Source of the DNA: an uncultured Eubacteriales bacterium | Lineage (GTDB): Bacteria; Bacillota; Clostridia; Lachnospirales; Lachnospiraceae | Assembly: GCA_949283695.1 (NCBI GenBank) | Contig: CASDTX010000003.1 | Location: forward strand, 1 to 64,000 | Reading direction: 5' to 3' | Length of the DNA: 64,000 bases | Shown here: one piece after another, positions 53,460-62,765 of the stretch | Position numbering within the stretch: position 1 is the first letter of the stretch | Layout: each line of letters starts with the position of its first letter | Position numbers and translations under genes: made by a program | The notes under the pieces: model-generated | Databases searched by the model: none | What the model was told of the DNA's origin: nothing | Seen by the model: only the letters and a program-made list of their open reading frames with translations

Positions 53460-54082
53460 GGAAGTGTCCTTTCAGCCGCTGTCTCGTAGGGCTCGAATAC
53501 GCCTTTTAATACATAGGACTGGCAGTAGGCGATGAAGGCGAAGCCGAAGAGTACCATCAGCAGTTTCATCAGCGGAAGGAACCAGCAGAGACAGAGGGCG
53601 AGCACATAGATGAGGAGCAGCCAGAGGGTCGGGCGCACATTGCTCATCATCAGACAGAAAGCGTTCTTGAGTGTCTGACGGACTGTATTTTCGAAGCGGC
53701 CGATCAGGGGGAAGGTATAAGTAACTGTCATAAGCCATACCAGCAGGGCGACAGCCAGAAGTCCTGTCACACAGGCGGACAGTGCGGTGCCAAGGGAGAA
53801 CCAGAAGGCCAGACAGAAGACCAGGGCCGCGCCTGCGGCTGCGATAACGGCGAATGCTGCAGTGCCTTTCTTCAGATTCCTGACAAATTCTCTGAGGTAG
53901 GGACGGATCAGATAGCCGTATTCGCCGCGGGCCTCCCGAAGCGTTACATAATATAAGGAAGAGAGCGCAGCGCCGATGGTGAAGACCGGCAGGCATGTAA
54001 TGAGGAAGAGCAGGTTCAGGGCCACAAAATTGCACAAGGTGTTGATAAAGTCCAGAACCGGATTGACAAGTTTCGTTCTCAT
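53456..54082 (-). CDS. YesL/DUF624 membrane protein
   Basis: 208 residues from the ATG at 54082, which has an AGGAGG site 8 nt upstream; in-frame codons further up lack one. Five hydrophobic helices and the N-terminal pattern NFVALNLLFLITCLPVFTIGAA match the YesL family, often found beside carbohydrate ABC importers of the YtcQ/LplA type. Its molecular role is unknown. It heads the minus-strand operon, divergent from the importer genes. Confidence 0.87.
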   Translation of the reverse strand: MRTKLVNPVLDFINTLCNFVALNLLFLITCLPVFTIGAALSSLYYVTLREARGEYGYLIRPYLREFVRNLKKGTAAFAVIAAAGAALVFCLAFWFSLGTALSACVTGLLAVALLVWLMTVTYTFPLIGRFENTVRQTLKNAFCLMMSNVRPTLWLLLIYVLALCLCWFLPLMKLLMVLFGFAFIAYCQSYVLKGVFEPYETAAERTLP

Positions 54083-54309
54083 AATAAGATACCTCCTGTA
54101 TAGTTCTGTTATCAGCATATAGAGGGAAGCCGGAAACGACTACCAGAAAAAAACGCACTGAAATACATGAAAAACCGGAGATTTACCGGATAAATCTGAA
54201 AAAAATCTAATTTAAACATGAAATAAGCATGAATTATTCCGGTATTTTTTTGAAAACTCCGATGGTAGGATGGAACGCAGATAAGCAGTTGAAAAGGAGG
54301 TAAAGGGAG

Positions 54310-55257
54310 ATGAAAAAAGGAAAAACTGCTGCTGCGGCCCTTCCGCAGAAAAAGACCGGTGATAAAAGAGGGATCCGGTATTTTCTGTGGATCGTGCCGT
54401 TTCTGATCCTGGTGTTTTTGTTTTCGTATTTTCCGCTGCATGGGTGGCTCTACTCGTTCTTCGACTATAAACCGCCGAAAAGTCTCGGCGACTGCGAGTT
54501 CGTAGGCCTGCAGTGGTTCCAGATGCTTTTTGCAAACAAGACCCAGGTATCCCAGCTGATTCAGGTTATGAAGAATACGTTCGCGATGAGCTCACTGAAT
54601 ATTCTGACATCATTTCTGCCGCTTGCGTTTGCTATTTTTCTGAATGAGATCAAGTGTAAAAAGTTCAAGACCTTTGTACAGACATTTACAACACTGCCGA
54701 ACTTCATCAGCTGGGTGCTCGTGTATTCGGTTGCGTTCAGCCTGTTCTCATCAACAGGTATGGTCAATACGCTGCTGGAGAATGCGGGAATCATTACGGA
54801 TCCGATCAAGTTCCTGGACAGCGACACTCACACCTATCTGTGGATGCTTCTGTGGAACACCTGGAAAGGGCTCGGATGGGGCGCGATCATGTATCTGGCC
54901 GGCATTGCAGGGATCGATCAGGAGCTTTATGAGGCGGCGAGCATTGACGGGGCAAACCGGTTCCAGCTGATGCGTCATATCACACTTCCGGCGCTGATGC
55001 CTACGTTCTTTGTCATGCTGATGCTGGCGATCTCGAATTTCCTGAACAATGGAATGGATCAGTATTTTGTATTCCAGAACTCATTTAACAAAGAACATAT
55101 GCAGGTGCTTGACCTGTATGTGTACAACATCGGTATGACGGGCGGAAGCTACTCGCTGGCGACGGCGATCAGTATGCTTAAGAGTATCGTAAGTGTGGTT
55201 CTGCTGACACTCGTAAACTTCGTGTCTAAGAAGACACGCGGAGAATCCATTATATAG
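54310..55257 (+). CDS. Carbohydrate ABC importer permease 1 (LplB/YtcP-associated type)
   Basis: 315 residues with six membrane helices after a Lys/Ala-rich start. The coupling motif EAASIDGANRFQLMRHITLPAL is in the usual place. SLGDCEFVGLQWFQMLF is the periplasmic loop typical of LplB permeases. The AAAAGGAGG site fits the ATG. The 227-nt divergent gap upstream holds AT-rich sequence in which no promoter could be fixed with confidence. Confidence 0.92.
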   Translation: MKKGKTAAAALPQKKTGDKRGIRYFLWIVPFLILVFLFSYFPLHGWLYSFFDYKPPKSLGDCEFVGLQWFQMLFANKTQVSQLIQVMKNTFAMSSLNILTSFLPLAFAIFLNEIKCKKFKTFVQTFTTLPNFISWVLVYSVAFSLFSSTGMVNTLLENAGIITDPIKFLDSDTHTYLWMLLWNTWKGLGWGAIMYLAGIAGIDQELYEAASIDGANRFQLMRHITLPALMPTFFVMLMLAISNFLNNGMDQYFVFQNSFNKEHMQVLDLYVYNIGMTGGSYSLATAISMLKSIVSVVLLTLVNFVSKKTRGESII

Positions 55258-55270
55258 AAAGGGGAAAGAC

Positions 55271-56194
55271 ATGAGTCAGACAGCAAAGGCAAAGAAAAAG
55301 AAACTCACTGCCGGAGACAAGACCTTCAATGTATTGAACTATCTTGTGTTTGGCATATTCACACTGATCTGTATTTACCCGTTCTATTACATGATCATCA
55401 ATACAATCAGTGCGAATGATTTAAGCGCGGCGGGGGAGATCAACTTCCTGCCCAGCGGGATCCATTTTGCGAACTATAAAGCCCTGCTTGAGCTGGACGG
55501 ACTTGGTTCCGCAGCGATTGTATCCATCGGAAAGACTGTGATCGGAACGGTGTGTACAGTGCTGAGTTCCGCATTTCTTGGATTTATGTTCACACAGGAT
55601 AAGATGTGGAAGAGAAAACTGTGGTACAGGATCGTGGTGATCACCATGTATTTCAACGCAGGAGTAATCCCCATGTTCCTGACTATGAAGAACCTGCACC
55701 TGACGAACACGTTCTGGGTCTACGTGATCCCGGCGATTGTGCAGCCGTTCAATATCATTCTTGTGAAAACTTATGTGGAGTCGATCCCGAAAGCCCTGCA
55801 GGAAGCAGCGGAGATCGACGGAGCAGGGATCTTCAAGATCTTCTATAAGATCATCCTGCCGGCATGTACGCCGATCCTGGCGACCGTGGCGATCTTCTCC
55901 GCTGTCAACCAGTGGAACAACTACCAGGATACCCTGCTTTATATTACAGATCAGAAATTGTATTCTCTGCAGTATCTGCTGTATACCTATATCAACCAGG
56001 CCAGCTCGCTCGCGGCAATGGTGAAGAACAGCGGGACAGGCGCGATCAGCTCGGCAGTGCTTGCCACGCAGCAGACCGGAACTTCGATCCGAATGACCGT
56101 ATCGGTGGTGGTTGTACTCCCGATCCTGTGTATTTATCCGATGTTCCAGAGATTCTTCGTCAAAGGTATCATGATTGGTTCCGTGAAAGGATAG
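55271..56194 (+). CDS. Carbohydrate ABC importer permease 2 (YtcP/LplC type)
   Basis: 307 residues, six helices, coupling motif EAAEIDGAGIFKIFYKIILPA, and the C-terminal FVKGIMIGSVKG that is characteristic of YtcP/LplC. It starts 13 nt after permease 1 with an AAAGGGG site. No ATPase gene is in the locus; such importers often share MsmX-type ATPases. Confidence 0.93.
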   Translation: MSQTAKAKKKKLTAGDKTFNVLNYLVFGIFTLICIYPFYYMIINTISANDLSAAGEINFLPSGIHFANYKALLELDGLGSAAIVSIGKTVIGTVCTVLSSAFLGFMFTQDKMWKRKLWYRIVVITMYFNAGVIPMFLTMKNLHLTNTFWVYVIPAIVQPFNIILVKTYVESIPKALQEAAEIDGAGIFKIFYKIILPACTPILATVAIFSAVNQWNNYQDTLLYITDQKLYSLQYLLYTYINQASSLAAMVKNSGTGAISSAVLATQQTGTSIRMTVSVVVVLPILCIYPMFQRFFVKGIMIGSVKG

Positions 56195-56266
56195 GTTTCC
56201 GACTTTTCACTGGAAGATACAGAGAATAGAGATTAAAATAGGAAACAGAAAAGGAGAGACACGATT

Positions 56267-58018
56267 ATGAAAAAGAAAATGGTCAGCGCGGTTTTATGTG
56301 CGGCAATGGCAGTATCCCTTCTGGCAGGATGCTCAGGCGGCGACAAGTCTGAGGGCGGCTCCCATGCAAGTGGATACGATGAGTTCATCACAGTGGACGT
56401 GTATGATGAGCTGGCGAACTATCAGGCAATTCAGAATGGATGGTTCGCAGAGATTGTGAAAGAGAAATTCAATATGGAACTGAACTACATCGCTCCGAAT
56501 GTGGCCGGCGGCGGGGATACCCTGTATCAGACCAGGACTGCGGCAGGAGACCTGGGGGATATTATCATCATTAACACAGCCAACGGAAAGCTCAATGACC
56601 TGGTTGAGTCCGGGCTGGTGATGGACTGCACAGATCTGATGGAGGGCAAGGAGATCCTGACGAATTACGCAGAAGCTGTGGAGAAGACAAACACGCAGCT
56701 CACAGAAGAAGAAGGGATCTGGGCGTTCCCCAACTCTGTATCCACCCTGTCTTCTACGGTGGCAAGCGAAGGCCTGAAGCCCACCTTCGGAACTTATGTG
56801 CGCTGGGATTATTACAAGGAGCTGGGATATCCTGAGATGAAGGATATGAATGATTTCCTTGATGTGATGGAAGATATGCAGGCCCTTGCGCGGGAGAAAG
56901 AGGGAACCGACGATATCTACGCCTTCGGGTTCTTCAAAGACTGGGACGACGGATTCATGAACGACGCGAAACAGATCGCATGTATGTACGGCTATGACGC
57001 GTGTGGATTTACCCTTCTGAAAGCAGACGGATCCGATGTACAGAGCATCATTGACGACGACTCTATGTATAAGACAGCGCTGAAGTTCTACTTCGAGGCA
57101 AACCAGAGAGGTCTTGTAGATCCGGAGTCCACTACACAGAATTATGATACCTGGAGCAGCAAGTACAGAACCGGCAAGACTCTGTACTGTCCGTGGCCGT
57201 GGGCGAGCCAGGATATGTACAATACCACTGAGAATACAGCAGAAGGCAAGGGCTATATGCTGGCGCCGGTTGAGGATATGCAGATCTTCTCCTACGGCAA
57301 CTGCCCGGAAGGAAACACAACCGGTGTGATCTGTGTCGGCAGCAGCGCGGAAGACCCGCAGAGAATGGCAGACTTTATTGACTGGCTGTACTCATCAGAA
57401 GGCGCGCAGATCAACGGACAGTCCAGCGGCGCGGCAGGAATCGAGGGCCTGACCTGGGAGATCAACGAGGACGGCAAACCGGAACTGACAGAGTTCGGCG
57501 TATCCGCGCTTCCGAGCAACGAGGTTGACGTACCGGAAGAATATGGCGGCGGAAACTGGAAAGACGGCATCTCAGCGCTGAACTTCAAGACCGTGAACCT
57601 GACAGATATTGATCCCAATACCGGAGAGCCATATCAGTATAATCTCTGGGAGACCACCATTGCCAACAACCAGAATCCGCTGACAGAGGACTGGAGCGCG
57701 AAGATGGGCGCAAGCACGGATATGGAATTCCTGGAGAACAACAATATGATCATCGTAGCACCGGGTTCCAGCTATGCCACACCGGAGGAAGATTCCAGCA
57801 TTACAACTATAAGGAATCAGTGTAAGGAGACGATCGTGGATTCTTCCTGGCAGGCAGTGTTCGCATCCAGCGAGAGCGAGTTCGAGAGCATCTGGGACAG
57901 CATGCAGGAGACAGCGGAAGGCCTTGGATACGGCGAAGTTCTGAAGGTTGACCAGAAGAATGCAGCTGACTGGACCGCAGCGCGGGAAGAGTCGGCAGCC
58001 AACTATCCGGCGGAATAG
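56267..58018 (+). CDS. Extracellular solute-binding lipoprotein of the importer
   Basis: 583 residues. Signal peptide with lipobox LLAGC (about residue 22). The length and pattern (YDEFITVDVYDELANYQAIQNGW, ADFIDWLYSSEGAQ) match the large LplA/YtcQ-type oligosaccharide-binding proteins. It captures the sugar outside the membrane for the two permeases upstream. A 9-bp hairpin at 58066-58093 separates it from the hydrolase genes. Confidence 0.92.
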   Translation: MKKKMVSAVLCAAMAVSLLAGCSGGDKSEGGSHASGYDEFITVDVYDELANYQAIQNGWFAEIVKEKFNMELNYIAPNVAGGGDTLYQTRTAAGDLGDIIIINTANGKLNDLVESGLVMDCTDLMEGKEILTNYAEAVEKTNTQLTEEEGIWAFPNSVSTLSSTVASEGLKPTFGTYVRWDYYKELGYPEMKDMNDFLDVMEDMQALAREKEGTDDIYAFGFFKDWDDGFMNDAKQIACMYGYDACGFTLLKADGSDVQSIIDDDSMYKTALKFYFEANQRGLVDPESTTQNYDTWSSKYRTGKTLYCPWPWASQDMYNTTENTAEGKGYMLAPVEDMQIFSYGNCPEGNTTGVICVGSSAEDPQRMADFIDWLYSSEGAQINGQSSGAAGIEGLTWEINEDGKPELTEFGVSALPSNEVDVPEEYGGGNWKDGISALNFKTVNLTDIDPNTGEPYQYNLWETTIANNQNPLTEDWSAKMGASTDMEFLENNNMIIVAPGSSYATPEEDSSITTIRNQCKETIVDSSWQAVFASSESEFESIWDSMQETAEGLGYGEVLKVDQKNAADWTAAREESAANYPAE

Positions 58019-58065
58019 ACAGCAGAATAAGATCTGACATCCGCATGAAAGCGGTATGAGACAGT

Positions 58066-58093
58066 GATCCCGGAGACAGTTGTTTCCGGGATC
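58066..58093 (+). other. Intercistronic hairpin
   Basis: GATCCCGGA (58066-58074) with TCCGGGATC (58085-58093), 10-nt loop, no T-run. It lies between the abundant binding-protein message and the enzyme genes, where such stems often stabilise the upstream part or lower read-through. Confidence 0.5.
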
Positions 58094-58122
58094 CGTCTGT
58101 AGGAGAGGAGGAACAAAACCTG

Positions 58123-60144
58123 ATGAGATACAGTGGAAAAGGCAGGAAAATCGCATACGGCGGGGATTATAATCCGGAGCAGTGGCCGGAAGCAATCTGG
58201 GCAGAGGACATGAAACTGCTCAAAGAAGCACACATTGATACACTGACGCTCAATGTGTTCAGCTGGGCGGCTCTTCAGCCATCTGAGGAGGAGTATGATT
58301 TCTCAAAGCTTGACAAGATTATGGAGATGGTACGAGACAACGGGTTCCAGGTCTGCCTCGCCACTTCTACAGGCGCTCATCCTGCATGGATGGCGAAGAA
58401 ATACCCGGATATTCTGCGCACAGAGTTCAGCGGGATGAAGCGAAAGTTCGGGGGCAGACATAACTCCTGTCCCAACAGTCCCACGTACCGGAAGTATTCG
58501 GTCCGGCTGGCGGAGAAGCTGGCGAGGCGCTATCAGAATTATGAGAATATCATTGCCTGGCATATTTCCAATGAATACGGCGGGGAGTGCTATTGCGAGA
58601 ACTGTGAGAAAGCATTCCGGGTGTGGCTGCGGAAGAAATATCAGACAATCGAGGCTCTGAACCAGGCCTGGAATACAGCGTTCTGGGGGCACACATTTTA
58701 TGAATGGGACGAGATCGTGCTGCCCAATCTGCTGAGCGAGCATTTCGAGTATGACAGGAGCCAGTTTCAGAGCATCACACTGGACTATAAGAGATTTAAT
58801 TCAGAGAGTATCCTGGAGTGCTATCGGCTGGAATACGAAGCAGTGAAGCGCGTGACGCCGGAGATTCCGGTGACCACGAACCTGATGGGATTCTACAAAG
58901 GGCTGGACTATAAGATGTGGGCCAAGTATATGGATGTGGTGTCGTGGGATAATTATCCTGCGAACGGAGATTCCCCGGCAAAGATCGCTATGAGTCATGA
59001 TCTCATGCGGGGGATCAAGGGCGGGGCGCCCTTCCTGCTTATGGAGCAGACGCCCAGTGTGACCAACTGGCTCCCCTATAACGCACTGAAGCGTCCGGGC
59101 GTGATGCGGCTGTGGAGCTATCAGGCGGCCGCGCATGGGGCGGACGCGGTGATGTTCTTCCAGATGCGGCGCACAGCCGGGGCCTGCGAGAAACTGCACG
59201 GCGCGGTCATCGACCATGTAGGCACGAATCAGACCAGGGTTTACCGGGAAGTACAGGCACTGGGGGCAGAGCTTGAGAAGATCGGCGGCGAGACGCTGGG
59301 GGCAAGGACCGAGGCGAAGGCAGCGCTCTACTTTGACTGGGACAACTGGTGGGCAGTGGAGTGTTCCGCCGGGCCAAGCTGCGAGCTGAAGTACCTGGAC
59401 GAAGTGCTCAACTACTACGAAGCCCTCCACGGGCTGAATATCGGAGTGGATCTGGTAGGGCCGGAAGATGATCTGGAGAAATACAGTCTTTTGGCCGCCC
59501 CGGTGCTCTATATGACCAAGCCTGGGTACGATGAGAAGATCCGCAGGTTCGTGGCAGCAGGCGGAACCTTCATCACCACCTTCTTCAGCGGCATCGCGGA
59601 CGAGCACGACCGCATTATCCTCGGCGGATACCCGGGGCGACTCCGGGATATTGTGGGCCTGTGGGTAGAAGAAGAGGACGCCCTCCCATCCGGCACAGAG
59701 AACAGCTTCACATATCAGGGAAAGACCTACCCGGCAAGACTGGTATGCGACTTAAGCCATCCGGAGAGCTCCGGCCTGACAGTACTCAGCCGCTATGAGC
59801 AAGACTTCTATGCAGGGATGCCGGTGCTCACACGAAACGAATACGGCAGCGGAAAAGCATACTACATGGCGGCACGATCGAATCAAGAATTCTACCATAC
59901 CTTGCTCAAAGACCTGTGCGATGAGGCCGGGATCGTTCCCGCGGCAGATCCGCAGGACGGACTGGAAGCAGCCGTGCGCGCCAACGAAAACGGCAGATAC
60001 CTCTTCCTGCTCAATCACGGCGAACAGGAACTTAAGACAGAGTGCCGGGAAGCAGGAATTGAGCTCATCAGTCAGAAAGAGTATCGGGCGGGGGAATATA
60101 TGCTTCTGGGGGCGAAAGATGTGAAAATATTGAAAATATTCTGA
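58123..60144 (+). CDS. GH42 beta-galactosidase
   Basis: 673 residues. The GH42 barrel begins with YGGDYNPEQWP (about 13-23). The acid/base Glu is in HISNEYGGEC (about 150) and the nucleophile Glu in LLMEQTPS (about 308). A zinc-cluster set of Cys is partly visible (CYCENC). The trimerisation and C-terminal domains follow. No signal peptide: it should cleave terminal beta-galactose from imported oligosaccharides. An AGGAGAGGAGG-type site precedes the ATG. Confidence 0.94.
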   Translation: MRYSGKGRKIAYGGDYNPEQWPEAIWAEDMKLLKEAHIDTLTLNVFSWAALQPSEEEYDFSKLDKIMEMVRDNGFQVCLATSTGAHPAWMAKKYPDILRTEFSGMKRKFGGRHNSCPNSPTYRKYSVRLAEKLARRYQNYENIIAWHISNEYGGECYCENCEKAFRVWLRKKYQTIEALNQAWNTAFWGHTFYEWDEIVLPNLLSEHFEYDRSQFQSITLDYKRFNSESILECYRLEYEAVKRVTPEIPVTTNLMGFYKGLDYKMWAKYMDVVSWDNYPANGDSPAKIAMSHDLMRGIKGGAPFLLMEQTPSVTNWLPYNALKRPGVMRLWSYQAAAHGADAVMFFQMRRTAGACEKLHGAVIDHVGTNQTRVYREVQALGAELEKIGGETLGARTEAKAALYFDWDNWWAVECSAGPSCELKYLDEVLNYYEALHGLNIGVDLVGPEDDLEKYSLLAAPVLYMTKPGYDEKIRRFVAAGGTFITTFFSGIADEHDRIILGGYPGRLRDIVGLWVEEEDALPSGTENSFTYQGKTYPARLVCDLSHPESSGLTVLSRYEQDFYAGMPVLTRNEYGSGKAYYMAARSNQEFYHTLLKDLCDEAGIVPAADPQDGLEAAVRANENGRYLFLLNHGEQELKTECREAGIELISQKEYRAGEYMLLGAKDVKILKIF

Positions 60145-60152
60145 CAACGGAG

Positions 60153-60198
60153 CGCAAAGGTGCCTGTCCCCTTTGCAAAGGGGACAGGCACCTTTGCG
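60153..60198. repeat. 46-nt perfect palindrome between GH42 and GH29
   Basis: Every base from 60153 to 60198 pairs, centred between 60175 and 60176, with core GGTGCCTGTCCCCTTTG and its complement. With no unpaired loop it can form a 20-bp or longer hairpin on either strand. The next gene starts 26 nt later. Confidence 0.85.
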
Positions 60199-60224
60199 GC
60201 ACTTTTGTACGACAAGGAGGACAT

Positions 60225-61706
60225 ATGTACCATTCTGAACAGGACTATCTGAACGAGATTTTTCGTACGGCCTCGGCGGGGCCGTTTTCTCCGGACTGGG
60301 AGTCGCTCAGCCGTTTCTGCCCGCCGTCTTGGTTTGCGCAGGAGAAGTTCGGGATTTTTATTCACTGGGGGCTGTACAGTGTGGCTGCCCACGCGAATGA
60401 ATGGTATCCCAGGAATATGTATATGAAGGGGAAGGAGGAATGGGAGTATCACCGGAAGACGTTTGGGGAGCATACGCGGTTTGGCTACAAGGATTTCATT
60501 CCGATGTTTACGGCGGAGAAGTTTGACCCGGGGGAGTGGGCCGCGCTTTTCCGGGAGGCGGGGGCGAAGTATCTCTTTCCGGTGGCGGAGCATCATGACG
60601 GCTTCCAGATGTATCGGAGCGGGATTTCGAAGTATAATGCATGGGATATGGGGCCTCACCGGGATCTTCTGGGGGAGCTGAAATCCGCGGCCGAGGAGGC
60701 GGGCCTTCGGTTCTGTACGTCTTCCCACCGGGCGGAACACTGGTGGTTCTTAAGTCACGGCAGGGAGTTCGACAGTGATGTGAAGGAGCCGCTTCAGCGC
60801 GGGGATCTCTACTGGCCGGCCATGCCGGAGCCCCATGAGGCGGATCTGCGGAGCCGGCCTTATCCCACGCAGGAGTTCTTAGACGACTGGCTGCTCCGCA
60901 CGTGTGAGATTGTGGACCGGTACCAGCCGTCTCTGATGTATTTTGACTGGTGGATCCAGCACGAGGCGTTCCGGGAGGTGCTGAAGACCTTTGCGGCTTA
61001 CTATTACAATCGCGGGAAGCAGTGGGGGAAAGAGACCGCCATCTGCTATAAGCATGATGCCATGATGTTCGGCAGCGGGATCCTGGAAGTGGAGCGGGGA
61101 GCGCTGGCGCAGCCCCAGCCCTATGTGTGGCAGACGGATACGGCGATCGCGAAAAACTCCTGGTGTTATACGGATACGCTGGAATATAAGAATGCGGGCC
61201 AGATCATCCGTATGTTCATCGAGATTATCAGTAAAAACGGAAACATGCTGTTAAATGTGGGGCCCAAAGGCGACGGTTCCATCCCGGATGAGGACCGGCA
61301 GATCCTCCGGGAGATCGGACAGTGGATGAAGCGGAATGCGCCTGCTGTGTACGGCAGCCGGCCCTGGAAGACGAGCGGGGAAGGCAGCGTCTGCGTCAAG
61401 GAGGGACAGTTCACGGACAACGAGGAACTGCCTTACACGAAGGAGGACATCCGTTTCACAGTGAATGGGGACTCTATTTTCGCATTTGTGATGAATTTCC
61501 CGTCAGACGGAGCGGTCACGATCCGTTCGCTGAGTGACTCGATGGATCAGAATTCTTCTCATTTCCACGGGCTGATCCGGGAGGTCAGTGTGCTTGGATT
61601 CGAGAAGGCGGCTGTGAAATGGACGAAAGACGCAGAAGGTCTGCACGTGAAGATCTGCGGGGCAGAGACAGACCTGCCGCTTGTGATTCGGATCCGCATG
61701 AAATAG
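60225..61706 (+). CDS. GH29 alpha-L-fucosidase
   Basis: 493 residues. KFGIFIHWGLYSVAAHANEWY near the start, FPVAEHHDGFQMY, and the nucleophile Asp in LMYFDWWIQ (about 241) are standard for GH29. NGNMLLNVGPKGDGSIPDED marks the barrel end, followed by a beta-sandwich C-terminal domain. It removes terminal alpha-L-fucose. No signal peptide. The AAGGAGG site is strong. Codon use is more GGG/GCG-rich than in the gene before it, which with the palindrome between them may mark a junction. Confidence 0.93.
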   Translation: MYHSEQDYLNEIFRTASAGPFSPDWESLSRFCPPSWFAQEKFGIFIHWGLYSVAAHANEWYPRNMYMKGKEEWEYHRKTFGEHTRFGYKDFIPMFTAEKFDPGEWAALFREAGAKYLFPVAEHHDGFQMYRSGISKYNAWDMGPHRDLLGELKSAAEEAGLRFCTSSHRAEHWWFLSHGREFDSDVKEPLQRGDLYWPAMPEPHEADLRSRPYPTQEFLDDWLLRTCEIVDRYQPSLMYFDWWIQHEAFREVLKTFAAYYYNRGKQWGKETAICYKHDAMMFGSGILEVERGALAQPQPYVWQTDTAIAKNSWCYTDTLEYKNAGQIIRMFIEIISKNGNMLLNVGPKGDGSIPDEDRQILREIGQWMKRNAPAVYGSRPWKTSGEGSVCVKEGQFTDNEELPYTKEDIRFTVNGDSIFAFVMNFPSDGAVTIRSLSDSMDQNSSHFHGLIREVSVLGFEKAAVKWTKDAEGLHVKICGAETDLPLVIRIRMK

Positions 61707-61763
61707 GACGCGCATCGGCGGTTCTATAGAGAAGAAAAGAAATAGGAAAGAGAGGGAATCAGC

Positions 61764-62765
61764 ATGAGATTTACAAAATATCATTCCCTGGATGACATTC
61801 TACGTTATCCGGGGATGAGGGACTATCTGCATGTTTTTTATTCGCAGTATCTTCTGGACATGCTGCCGCAAGAGACATGGAATCTGCCGATTGCGCGGGC
61901 AGAGCAGATCGCCCGGACGCCGTGGCAGGAGCCGTTTTCCATTGTGGCTGACCAGCTGATGGACGCGGCGAATCTGGTCCTGGATCTGAGGGAAAACCAG
62001 ACGCGGAAGGCCATATCTCTGTGGGAAACGGACGCGGAAGCACAGTGGAATCTTGAGAAAGAGGCAGAGGGCGGGAAGGAAAAGGTCTTCCTGATCGCTC
62101 CGGCCGGGATCCGTACGGGGGAGGAGAAGAAACCTGCGGTCATCATCTGTCCGGGTGGAGGATATGAGGAAGTGTGCTTCAGCGGCGAGGGAACTCCGGT
62201 GATGCATTACATGGAAGCCAGGGGGTACCGGGCTTTCATTCTCCGCTACCGAACCGGAAAGGACGGCGTATATCCGGCGCCGAAGGAGGATCTGGACCGG
62301 GCAGTGCGCTACGTGAGAACCCATGCGGACCAGTATGGTGCAGACCCGGGGAATCTGATGACCATGGGATTCTCCGCGGGCGGTCATCTCTGTGCGCTGC
62401 AGGCGGCCCTGTGTGACAGGGAAACGAGACCGGACAAGGTCTGCCTGGCCTATCCGGTGATCAGCTTTGGCGCGGAGGCGCATGCGGGGAGCGCGCAGGC
62501 CCTTACCGGCGGCAGAGCGCAGCTGCGGGAAGCGCTGTCTGTGGAACGTCTGGTCACAGGGGACTATCCTCCTGCCTTCGTGTGGACCTGCAGGGATGAC
62601 GACTGCGTGCCGCCTTCCAATGCGGTCCGCATGGGGGAAGCGCTGAAGTGCGCAGGCGTGAGGCACGAGCTGCGTGTATATCCCTCGGGCGGGCACGGAT
62701 GTGCCCTGGCATTCTCCAAAGAAGCCCATGACTGGAGCCGGGAGATGCTGCGGTTTTTCAGCTGA
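61764..62765 (+). CDS. Alpha/beta hydrolase, carbohydrate esterase-like
   Basis: 333 residues. An N-terminal helical stretch of about 110 residues precedes the hydrolase fold: the oxyanion-hole segment IICPGGGYEEV, nucleophile Ser in MGFSAGGHLCAL (about 203), Asp in CRDDDCVPP and His in PSGGHGCAL. This is the BD-FAE/acetylxylan-esterase-like group (often called AXE or endo-1,4-beta-xylanase B-like). In this locus removal of acetyl groups from sugars is the best guess. Its last 8 nt overlap the convergent regulator gene. Confidence 0.87.
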   Translation: MRFTKYHSLDDILRYPGMRDYLHVFYSQYLLDMLPQETWNLPIARAEQIARTPWQEPFSIVADQLMDAANLVLDLRENQTRKAISLWETDAEAQWNLEKEAEGGKEKVFLIAPAGIRTGEEKKPAVIICPGGGYEEVCFSGEGTPVMHYMEARGYRAFILRYRTGKDGVYPAPKEDLDRAVRYVRTHADQYGADPGNLMTMGFSAGGHLCALQAALCDRETRPDKVCLAYPVISFGAEAHAGSAQALTGGRAQLREALSVERLVTGDYPPAFVWTCRDDDCVPPSNAVRMGEALKCAGVRHELRVYPSGGHGCALAFSKEAHDWSREMLRFFS

